DNA of 53,706 nt, taken from contig JAFEGO010000123.1 in assembly GCA_018239845.1 (NCBI GenBank), positions 1-53,706 of the forward strand. The letters are read 5' to 3'. The notes beneath the pieces are model-generated. The model was not told where the DNA came from and made no database searches. It saw only the letters and a program-made list of their open reading frames with translations. A program made the translations under genes and the position numbers. Positions within the stretch are counted from its first letter, which is position 1, and the number at the start of each line of letters is the position of its first letter. Shown one piece after another: positions 37,637 to 44,551 of the stretch. This stretch comes from Verrucomicrobiota bacterium (lineage in GTDB: Bacteria > Verrucomicrobiota > Verrucomicrobiia > Opitutales > Opitutaceae).

Positions 37637-37912
37637 ATGGCGGACGTGCATCACGAGACAGTCTATTTCACCGGCCGGGTGCAGGGCGTGGGTTTTCGCT
37701 ACGCGACGCTGCAGGTGGCCAAGGAGTTCGAGGTCACCGGTTTCGTGACCAACGAGCCGGATGGGCGTGTGCGGCTCGAGGCCGAGGGCCGGGCGGCGGA
37801 GGTGGCGGCGTTCGTCACCGCGGTGGAGGAGCGGATGGAGGGTTACATTCGCAAGACGGAGCGCAGTGGCGCGCGCCGGGCGGCTCAGTTCGGCGGCTTT
37901 GCGATCAAATGA
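37637..37912 (+). CDS. acyP: Acylphosphatase
   Basis: This 91-residue enzyme hydrolyses acyl phosphates such as carbamoyl phosphate. The phosphate-binding loop GRVQGVGFRYAT contains the catalytic Arg, and the catalytic Asn is in VTGFVTNEPDGRVRLEAEG. Length is typical. It lies upstream of a membrane protein gene and menA on the same strand. Confidence 0.95.
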   Translation: MADVHHETVYFTGRVQGVGFRYATLQVAKEFEVTGFVTNEPDGRVRLEAEGRAAEVAAFVTAVEERMEGYIRKTERSGARRAAQFGGFAIK

Positions 37913-37990
37913 ACCGGGTAACCGCCGGGTTACGGCCGGTGAATAGCCTTGTGCGAACCCCGCAGCTGCTATGATTTGCGCTCTTACGCT

Positions 37991-38674
37991 GTGAACATCC
38001 TCTGGCCTCAACTCGTCGTCGCCCTGCTGCTGCTCTGGATTCCGCGCCAATGGCTGCGGGCGGGCGGGGCGCTGTTCAAGCGCTCGCGCAAGCACGGCCG
38101 GGTCCGGCGCGACCGCGAGGCCGAGCGCGAGCCGGGCGACAACTCGATCTACTTCCGCGACGAGTTCATGAAAATCCGCAACTACGTGGATTTCTTCCGC
38201 GCCGGCATCGGCGGCCTGGCCATCGTCGGCCTGTGGTCCGCCAACATCGCTCCGGCGCTGGATGCACCGGCTGACGCCTCGGACTGGCGCATCGCGCTGG
38301 TCCGTTATACGGGCGTGCTGATCATGCTGGTTGGCGTGCTCATCCAGTCGTTCCGCTCTGAAAAACGCTCGGCGATGTTTCCGCCGATCTTCTACCTCTC
38401 GGGCCTCACCTTCGGCACCTGCGGCGTCACCGTGGCGGCCCTGGCGGTGGTGCTCACCTGGGTGCTCAACACCACGCTGTCGGGGCCGGTCGCCTTCCTG
38501 AGCCTGTATGCGCTGCTGGTCGCCGGCTTCGGCGCATTCCTCAACGACGATCTGCAGCAGGTAGGGATATCGGCGGGACTCGTCTTCCTCCCGGTGCTGA
38601 TCAGTTTGCTGGCGAAGAAGCGCCTCGTGCACTTTTCCAAGAAGGTGAAGGCAGGCGGGCAACCCGCGGGCTGA
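37991..38674 (+). CDS. Multi-pass membrane protein of unknown function
   Basis: This 227-residue protein has an N-terminal hydrophobic segment (VNILWPQLVVALLLLWIP), a basic loop (KRSRKHGRVRRDREAEREPG) and about five further membrane helices, ending in the basic KKVKAGGQPAG. I do not recognise the family. I chose the GTG at 37991; TTG 37949 is also open. Seven bases separate it from menA, so the two are probably co-transcribed and perhaps functionally linked. Confidence 0.75.
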   Translation: MNILWPQLVVALLLLWIPRQWLRAGGALFKRSRKHGRVRRDREAEREPGDNSIYFRDEFMKIRNYVDFFRAGIGGLAIVGLWSANIAPALDAPADASDWRIALVRYTGVLIMLVGVLIQSFRSEKRSAMFPPIFYLSGLTFGTCGVTVAALAVVLTWVLNTTLSGPVAFLSLYALLVAGFGAFLNDDLQQVGISAGLVFLPVLISLLAKKRLVHFSKKVKAGGQPAG

Positions 38675-38681
38675 GCGCGCC

Positions 38682-39554
38682 ATGAGATGGGGTATCTGGT
38701 TTTCCGCGATGCGGCCGCGCACGCTGCCGGCGGCGGTGGCACCCGTGCTGGTGGGGACGGCGCTGGCCTGGCGAGCCCACGCCTTTGAGCCGGCGGCGGC
38801 TGCCCTCTGCCTGGCTTTCGCGCTGCTGGTGCAGATCGGCACGAACTTCGCCAACGACTACTACGACTTTATCCAAGGTGCGGATACCGCCGCCCGCGTG
38901 GGCCCCCGCCGCGCGGTCGCGGCCGGGCTGATCGCCCCCGGGGTGATGCGCGGCGCGATGTGGGGCGTGTTTGCCGCGGCGTTTGTCTGCGGGCTCGGCC
39001 TGCTGCCGTGGGGCGGGCCGTGGCTGCTCGTGGTCGGCGTGACGAGCATCCTCTGCGGCATCGCTTACACCGGCGGCCCGTGGCCGCTGGGCTACCACGG
39101 GCTCGGCGATGTTTTCGTTTTTATCTTCTTCGGCCTCGTGGCGGTCGGGGCAACCTATTTTGTGCAGGCGGGCCGGGTGAGCGCCGATGCGCTGCTCACG
39201 GCGGTGCCGGTCGGACTCCTCGCGGCGAATATTTTGGTCGTGAACAACTATCGCGATGTCGAGACGGATGCGGTGGCGGGTAAGCGCACGCTGGTGGTGC
39301 GCTTCGGCCGCCGCGCGGCACGCTGGCAGCACGGGCTCTCGCTGCTCGTCGCGCTGCTCGTGCCGGTGTGGTTCTTTGTGCGCGGCGGCAGTGTCTATCT
39401 GCTGTTGCCGTTGTTCATTGCGCCAGGCGCTTGGAATCAGATGCGGCGGCTGCGGGACAGCAAGACCCCGGCGGAGTTGATCGCGCTGCTCGGCGACACG
39501 GGCAAGCTGCTGGCGCTCTACTCCGTGCTGCTGTCGGTCGGCTTGGTGATGTAA
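38682..39554 (+). CDS. menA: 1,4-dihydroxy-2-naphthoate polyprenyltransferase
   Basis: This 290-residue UbiA-family membrane enzyme attaches the isoprenoid tail in menaquinone synthesis. The start WFSAMRPRTLPAAVAPVLVGT is typical of MenA; the first Asp-rich prenyl-diphosphate site reads NFANDYYDFIQGAD and the second NNYRDVETDAVAGKRTLVVRFG. About eight or nine membrane segments are predicted. Its presence implies menaquinone as respiratory quinone, although no other men gene lies in the window. Confidence 0.92.
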   Translation: MRWGIWFSAMRPRTLPAAVAPVLVGTALAWRAHAFEPAAAALCLAFALLVQIGTNFANDYYDFIQGADTAARVGPRRAVAAGLIAPGVMRGAMWGVFAAAFVCGLGLLPWGGPWLLVVGVTSILCGIAYTGGPWPLGYHGLGDVFVFIFFGLVAVGATYFVQAGRVSADALLTAVPVGLLAANILVVNNYRDVETDAVAGKRTLVVRFGRRAARWQHGLSLLVALLVPVWFFVRGGSVYLLLPLFIAPGAWNQMRRLRDSKTPAELIALLGDTGKLLALYSVLLSVGLVM

Positions 39555-39560
39555 GGGCGC

Positions 39561-39589
39561 AAAAAAGGGCGAGTCGTGCAGACCCGCCC
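39561..39589 (-). terminator. Intrinsic terminator of trxA
   Basis: On the minus strand, a stem GGGCGGGTC/GACTCGCCC (one mismatch, five-base loop) is followed by six T (the A-run at 39561-39566). It should end the thioredoxin transcript, just beyond the convergent menA stop. Confidence 0.75.
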
Positions 39590-39614
39590 GGTAAAATCTG
39601 GCTTAGCCGGTTGT

Positions 39615-39941
39615 TTAGACGTGAGCCGCGAGCTTCGCCTTGAGGGCGGCCTTGGGCATCATGCCGACGAGCTGCTCGACCACGTTGCCGCCCTTGAAGA
39701 GGAGCATGGTGGGGATGGCGCGGATGTTGTACTCGGCGGCCACGGCGTCGTGGTCGTCGATGTTGACCTTGGTGATCTTCACCTTGCCGTCGAACTCGGT
39801 GGCGAGCTCCTCGAGGATCGGCGCGATGGCCTTGCAGGGGCCGCACCACGGGGCCCAGAAATCAACGAGGACGGGCGTCGTGGAAGAAGTGACGGTGGAC
39901 TTGAAATTATCGGCGGTGAGGTGGGCGATTTTGTCGGACAT
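39615..39941 (-). CDS. trxA: Thioredoxin
   Basis: This 108-residue protein disulfide reductant has the active site W32-C33-G34-P35-C36 in FWAPWCGPCK and the cis-Pro loop IRAIPTMLLFKGG. Length and sequence are those of TrxA, and the thioredoxin reductase gene at 18712-19656 is its likely partner. It is the last gene of a minus-strand block downstream of scpA, 55 bases after the small 87-residue gene, and is followed by a terminator. Confidence 0.97.
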   Translation of the reverse strand: MSDKIAHLTADNFKSTVTSSTTPVLVDFWAPWCGPCKAIAPILEELATEFDGKVKITKVNIDDHDAVAAEYNIRAIPTMLLFKGGNVVEQLVGMMPKAALKAKLAAHV

Positions 39942-39996
39942 AGGTGGATTGGATTAAGATTAAGGGAGCACGAAATGGCGGGGATGCAAACGCGGG

Positions 39997-40260
39997 TCAG
40001 CGCGGCGTGGAGCGGTGGATGATCTCGGCGAGCTCCTCGGGATCGACTTTCTGCAGGGGTTTGCCGCGGTGCTTCAGCTCCTCGAAGGTCTTGATGACGG
40101 TCTCTGTCATACGGCCGTGCGTCTCCTCCGAACCGCCGACGATGGCGAACTGCTCGCCGGTGGTGACGCGCTTGTGGCCGTCCTCGTTGTCGAGGCCGAC
40201 GCCGAGGAGACCGGCGCGGACGGCGGGTGGCTTGGGCTTCTGCGGCTTTTTCTTGCTCAC
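39997..40260 (-). CDS. Small basic protein translationally coupled to scpA
   Basis: I do not recognise this 87-residue protein. It has a Lys/Pro-rich start (SKKKPQKPKPPAVRAG), a middle GLDNEDGHKRVTTGEQFAIVGGSEETHGRM and a helical end (TVIKTFEELKHRGKPLQKVDPEELAEIIH). The GTG start overlaps the scpA stop in GTGA, which implies coupled translation. It occupies the place after scpA where scpB is often found, but I see no ScpB features in it. Confidence 0.75.
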   Translation of the reverse strand: MSKKKPQKPKPPAVRAGLLGVGLDNEDGHKRVTTGEQFAIVGGSEETHGRMTETVIKTFEELKHRGKPLQKVDPEELAEIIHRSTPR

Positions 40261-41039
40261 GCGGTCACCGTGTCGGGGTTGGGCGGACTTTCAAGCGGGA
40301 TGTCGATTTCGACCGCGGTGCAGAGGATGTCGGCGAAGGCCTCGGTCTGCTGGAGGCGCAGGTGCTTGAGGCGGGTGAGCTCGAGCACGGCGAGGAAGGT
40401 GGCGACCAGCATGCGCAGCGTGACGGGCCCGGGGAAGAGCGAGGTAAAGATGAAGCTCTTCTCCGTCTTGATGCGCTGGAGGAGGTACTCCATGCGGTCG
40501 GAGACGGTGACCTGCTCGTCGTGGATCTCGCCGACGACGAGCTTTTCGGCGAGGCGGCGGAGGACGATGTTGAAGGCGTTCCAGAGCTCGATGCGATCGA
40601 CGTTTTTCAGCGGGCGCTCGGTGGCCTCGGCGGAGAGCGAGGACACGTAGCGGTCCATGAGGTCCTGCTTGAGCGTGGCGAGCTCGCCGAGCTTGGCGGC
40701 GGCCTCCTTGAATTTCTTATACTGGAGGAGCTGGTGCACGAGGTCCCAGCGCGGATCGATCTCCTCCTCGTCGGCGTTGAGATCGACGGCGTGCATGCCC
40801 TTGGGCAGCAACATGCGGCTCTTGATCTCCATGAGCGTGGCGGCCATCACGAAAAACTCGCCGGCCACATCGAGGTCGAGCTGCTGCATGGCGTGCAGGG
40901 CATCGACGTACTGCTTCGTGACCGACTCGATGGGGATGTCGTAGATATCCAGCTCGCTCTTGCGGATGAGGAACAGCAGCAGGTCGAGCGGTCCTTCAAA
41001 GACCTGGAGTTTGATGCGATAATCGGAGTCGGGAACCAC
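40257..41039 (-). CDS. scpA: Segregation and condensation protein A
   Basis: This 260-residue kleisin subunit binds SMC and ScpB in the chromosome-condensing complex. The N-terminal SMC neck-binding part reads YRIKLQVFEGPLDLLLFLIRKSELDIYDIPI, VTKQYVDAL, and AGEFFVMAATLMEIKSRMLLP, all typical. The C-terminal winged-helix part covers about 170-245. The GTG start lies 96 bases after rsmB. No smc or scpB gene lies in the window. Confidence 0.95.
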   Translation of the reverse strand: MVPDSDYRIKLQVFEGPLDLLLFLIRKSELDIYDIPIESVTKQYVDALHAMQQLDLDVAGEFFVMAATLMEIKSRMLLPKGMHAVDLNADEEEIDPRWDLVHQLLQYKKFKEAAAKLGELATLKQDLMDRYVSSLSAEATERPLKNVDRIELWNAFNIVLRRLAEKLVVGEIHDEQVTVSDRMEYLLQRIKTEKSFIFTSLFPGPVTLRMLVATFLAVLELTRLKHLRLQQTEAFADILCTAVEIDIPLESPPNPDTVTA

Positions 41040-41135
41040 GTTGGGGTGATGCTTGAGGCCCGCCGGGGTGCGGCAAATGAAAAATGGGAACGGTTTGGCC
41101 CGCTAATTACCCGAATAAACGCGAATCCGGACCGC

Positions 41136-42338
41136 TCAAGTGCGCTGGAGGGAGGCGACGAAGAAGCCGTCGGTGTCGTGGCGGGCGGGCAGGAAGGTGA
41201 GGCCGCCGCCGCGGAGGGGGAAACCGAAGGACTGGGCGGGCGGGACGGGCGCGAAGGCGGGGTTTTGCGCGAGGAAGGCGGCGATCACGTCCTCGTTTTC
41301 CTGCCGGCTGAGGGAACAGGTGGCGTAGATCAGGCGGCCGCCGGGGCGGACGCGCGGGGCGAGTTCAGCCAGGATGGCCTGCTGCTGGGCGGCGGCCTGG
41401 CTGACGCGGCGGGCGGTGGTGGTCCACTTCAGGTGCGGGGAGCGGCGCCAGGTGCCGGTGCCGCTGCACGGGGCGTCAACCAGCACGCCATCGTAGGTCG
41501 CAGTGGCGGGGGCGGGGAGGACGGCGATGTTTTTCAGGCCGGCGCGCGCGGCGCGCAGGGCGAGTTCGCGCAGGGCCGCGGGGCGCACGTCGTAGGCATC
41601 GACGTGGCCGCTGGGGCCGAGCAGGCGGGCGAGCTGGAGGGTCTTGCCGCCGGCGCCGGCGCAGGCATCGAGCCAGCGGCCGCCGGGGGTGAGGCCGGCG
41701 GTTTCGAGCAGGAGTTGGGAGCCGAGATCCTGAACTTCGATGGCACCGCGCTGGTAGGCGTCGGACTGGGTGACATCGACGTCGCCGAAGACCTGCAGGG
41801 CGCCGGGGAGAATGGGCGAGGGGGCGGTGGCCCAGCCGCGTTGCTCGAACTCGCGCAGGACGGCGGCGGGGTCGTCGGTTTGCAGGCGCAGCCAGAGCGG
41901 GGCGCGGCGGAGCTGGGCGTCAAGTTCGGCGGGCGCGAAGACCTCTGGGGAGTGCTCGCGAAACCACGCGGGCAAGAGCGCCTCAGCGGACTGCTGGAGA
42001 AAGGCGGCGCGCTCGGCGAGGCTGACGGGCAGGGCGGGCCAGTCGGCGGTGAGCTCGGCGCGGAGGCGGCTGGTGGCGGGCGTGTCGGCGGCGAGCCACG
42101 CGGCGATTTTCACGGCGCGGTCGGGCGCGGTGTCCAGCAGCGGCTCGATCCACGGCAGGTGGCGGAGCGTGGTGTAGATCAGCTCGCGGTAGAGCCGGCG
42201 GTCGCGCGAGCCGAAGGCGCGGTTGCGGGCGAGCAGCGCCTGGATGCGGGCGGGCAGGTTTTCGTCGCGGTGCCACTCGGGGCGCAACGCGACGAGCAGG
42301 TGCAGGAACGTGCGCTGCTGGCTGCCGGCGAGGCTCAT
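41136..42338 (-). CDS. rsmB: RsmB-like 16S rRNA m5C methyltransferase
   Basis: This 400-residue enzyme has an N-terminal NusB-like RNA-binding domain (about 1-125) and a C-terminal SAM-dependent methyltransferase. SAM motif I reads WLDACAGAGGKTLQLA; the two catalytic Cys lie in VDAPCSGTGTWRR and YATCSLSRQENED. It probably methylates C967 of 16S rRNA, although RsmF-like targets cannot be excluded. It starts 7 bases after lptD on the same strand. Confidence 0.88.
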   Translation of the reverse strand: MSLAGSQQRTFLHLLVALRPEWHRDENLPARIQALLARNRAFGSRDRRLYRELIYTTLRHLPWIEPLLDTAPDRAVKIAAWLAADTPATSRLRAELTADWPALPVSLAERAAFLQQSAEALLPAWFREHSPEVFAPAELDAQLRRAPLWLRLQTDDPAAVLREFEQRGWATAPSPILPGALQVFGDVDVTQSDAYQRGAIEVQDLGSQLLLETAGLTPGGRWLDACAGAGGKTLQLARLLGPSGHVDAYDVRPAALRELALRAARAGLKNIAVLPAPATATYDGVLVDAPCSGTGTWRRSPHLKWTTTARRVSQAAAQQQAILAELAPRVRPGGRLIYATCSLSRQENEDVIAAFLAQNPAFAPVPPAQSFGFPLRGGGLTFLPARHDTDGFFVASLQRT

Positions 42339-42345
42339 GGCCGGC

Positions 42346-44415
42346 TCAGAAGGCGATGGCCTCGACCTGCACGTTGAAGCCGAAGCTGCTCTCGCGGCGC
42401 GGGCCGCTGTAGAGGGTGATAACGTACTCGATCTTCCAGGTGTTGGAGAGGTTCTGCCGGAGACCGTAGGACTGCTCGATGAAGCGGCTGGCGCGGGTGT
42501 CGTAGTGCAGGCGCGTGACGGCCTCGGTGGTCTCGGTCAGACGCAGGCGGCCGTCCACGAGATAATCTTCCAACTGGTCGCGGAGAAAGTTGCTGGAGAA
42601 GCGCAGGGACCACGCGTCGCCGTCGCGGAAGGTGAGGCCGGAGTTGAACTCGCGAAGCTTGGTGTTCTGCGGGACAAAGCTCTGGTAAACGTCGAGCTGC
42701 ACCCATTTCGCCGGGGTGAGGGCGAGGTCGGTGTGGATCTCGGAAAGCGGCTTCTGGCCGGCGGTGCGGTCGAAGCGGTAGTCGGCGGCGACGTTGAAGT
42801 TGAGGAGATCGCGCGAGCCGTACTGGGGGTCGCGGGTCTGGAGCGTATTGTCGAACTCGATGCGCAGGATGTTGGAGCGGGCGAGGTCGTCGATGTTGCG
42901 CTGGTCGCCGAGGCCGAGGGGCTGCAGGTAGGTGCTGAACACGCGGCGGTCGATGGGCGGGATGTAGGCCGCGCCCTGCTCGGCGTCGGGGATGTAGCGG
43001 TAGGAGATGCGCGGGGTGAAGAGATGGCGGAGGCCGTCGATGCCCCACTGCTCGTTCTTGTAATCGAAGACGGCGCTGGTGCGGAGCGCGGCGTCCACGC
43101 CGACCTCGCCGAGGGTGCGCGTGTAGTCGCTGCGCCCGCCGAGGGCGTCGGTGTAGTGCGTGACGCGGCCGCCGACGACGGGGGCGATGGTGAGCCAGTC
43201 GCGGGGCGAGAAAGGCCGCGTGAGCGAGTAATAGGCGTCGAGCCGGTTGGTATCGAGGGTGGGGCCGCCGCCGGGCGGCGTGTCGCGCAGGACCGCGATG
43301 CTGCTGTTGAAGCGCTCATAGAAACCGTTGCCGAGGCTGAGCGGGAGCAGGTCGAAGCGCAGCTCGGGCACGCGCTGCTGGACGGACTCGAAGGAGTTGG
43401 GCCGCACGCGGGCGAAGGCCGAAACGAAGTAGTTGCCGCCCGTGTACACGGATTCGAGGAAGGAGTCGGGCTGCTGGACCGGGAAAAAGTGCTTGGGCTG
43501 GAAGTCGCGCAGGACGTCGGAATCGCTCCAGTAGTTGAACTGGCCGTTGAGGGTGAGGTTTGCCGTGAGCTGCTGCTGGTGCTCCCACTCGACGAAGCGG
43601 CGGGTGCTGGGGATGGGATCGCCGAGCACGTCGCGGAGGCGGTCGCCGTGGTCGCGGATGGTGCCGGAGCGGAAAAAGCCCTGGTAGTCGGTGTCGCCGT
43701 TCTTGCCCGAGTAGCTGCCGGAAGGTCCGAACATGACCCCGCGCTCGGTGTAGTAGCCGATGTCGCCGCCGAGCTTCAGGTTGTCGTTTACCGGGATGTG
43801 GAGACCCAGCTCGGTGTAAACGCCGAGCGTGGAACGGTAGCCGCCGGTGGCGGAAATATAGGAGACGAGCGGGGTCTTGAGATCGTGCTGGAACTGGCCG
43901 AAGGGGATGAAACGGAAATCGTTGAGCCCGATGTTGGCGCCCTCGGCGCGGATGTGCTGGGTGGAGGAATAGTAGAGCTGGTCGGAGTGGATCGTCGGGA
44001 CGAATGGCGCGGGCTCGCGGACGGAGGCCACGGCGTCCTTGATGGTGACGCCCTCCTTGTTGCCGGTCGCGCTGGCGCCGGAGACGTAGAACGGATACTC
44101 GCCGACGCGGAGGTTTTCGACCGTGTAGGAGCCGTCGGCCTGGCGGTAGGTGATCACGTCGGCGACGAGGCGGCGGGCCCCGGCGGTGAGCTGGGCGTGG
44201 CCGCGGGCGACGGCGAGGCCGGTCTTGCGGCTGTAGCGGATCTCGTCGGCGGTGAGCAGGACGCCGCCGTAGCTGAGGCGGGGATGGCCGCGGAGGATGG
44301 TTTCCTGGGTGGTGACATCACTCTCCTGGATGTCGGCCGACATCGAGGGCGTGGCAGGGGCGGCCGCGCCCAACGGGGCGGCGAGCAGGAGGAAGAAAAA
44401 CAGGCGGCGAATCAC
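42346..44415 (-). CDS. lptD: LPS-assembly protein LptD-like outer-membrane protein
   Basis: This 689-residue protein has a signal peptide (VIRRLFFFLLLAAPLGAAAPA), an N-terminal OstA/LptA-like beta domain (about 25-120; ILRGHPRLSYGGVLLTADEIRYSRKTGLAVARGHAQL) and a large C-terminal barrel of aromatic-ended strands. In the family LptD inserts lipopolysaccharide into the outer leaflet. The paired Cys of E. coli LptD are not seen. I chose GTG 44415; a TTG at 44448 is open as well. It is divergent from ppc and followed by rsmB. Confidence 0.85.
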   Translation of the reverse strand: MIRRLFFFLLLAAPLGAAAPATPSMSADIQESDVTTQETILRGHPRLSYGGVLLTADEIRYSRKTGLAVARGHAQLTAGARRLVADVITYRQADGSYTVENLRVGEYPFYVSGASATGNKEGVTIKDAVASVREPAPFVPTIHSDQLYYSSTQHIRAEGANIGLNDFRFIPFGQFQHDLKTPLVSYISATGGYRSTLGVYTELGLHIPVNDNLKLGGDIGYYTERGVMFGPSGSYSGKNGDTDYQGFFRSGTIRDHGDRLRDVLGDPIPSTRRFVEWEHQQQLTANLTLNGQFNYWSDSDVLRDFQPKHFFPVQQPDSFLESVYTGGNYFVSAFARVRPNSFESVQQRVPELRFDLLPLSLGNGFYERFNSSIAVLRDTPPGGGPTLDTNRLDAYYSLTRPFSPRDWLTIAPVVGGRVTHYTDALGGRSDYTRTLGEVGVDAALRTSAVFDYKNEQWGIDGLRHLFTPRISYRYIPDAEQGAAYIPPIDRRVFSTYLQPLGLGDQRNIDDLARSNILRIEFDNTLQTRDPQYGSRDLLNFNVAADYRFDRTAGQKPLSEIHTDLALTPAKWVQLDVYQSFVPQNTKLREFNSGLTFRDGDAWSLRFSSNFLRDQLEDYLVDGRLRLTETTEAVTRLHYDTRASRFIEQSYGLRQNLSNTWKIEYVITLYSGPRRESSFGFNVQVEAIAF

Positions 44416-44551
44416 GGTCGCGCAGCAAAGGGCGGCAGGCGCACGCAAGCAAGCCTGCGGAAAGGCCCGCGGTTGGCCGGAAAATTGCTCAGGGGAAGCG
44501 CGCAGAATTTGCGCTTTAAGTCATTCATCCCGCCGTCATTTTCAGCCTGCC

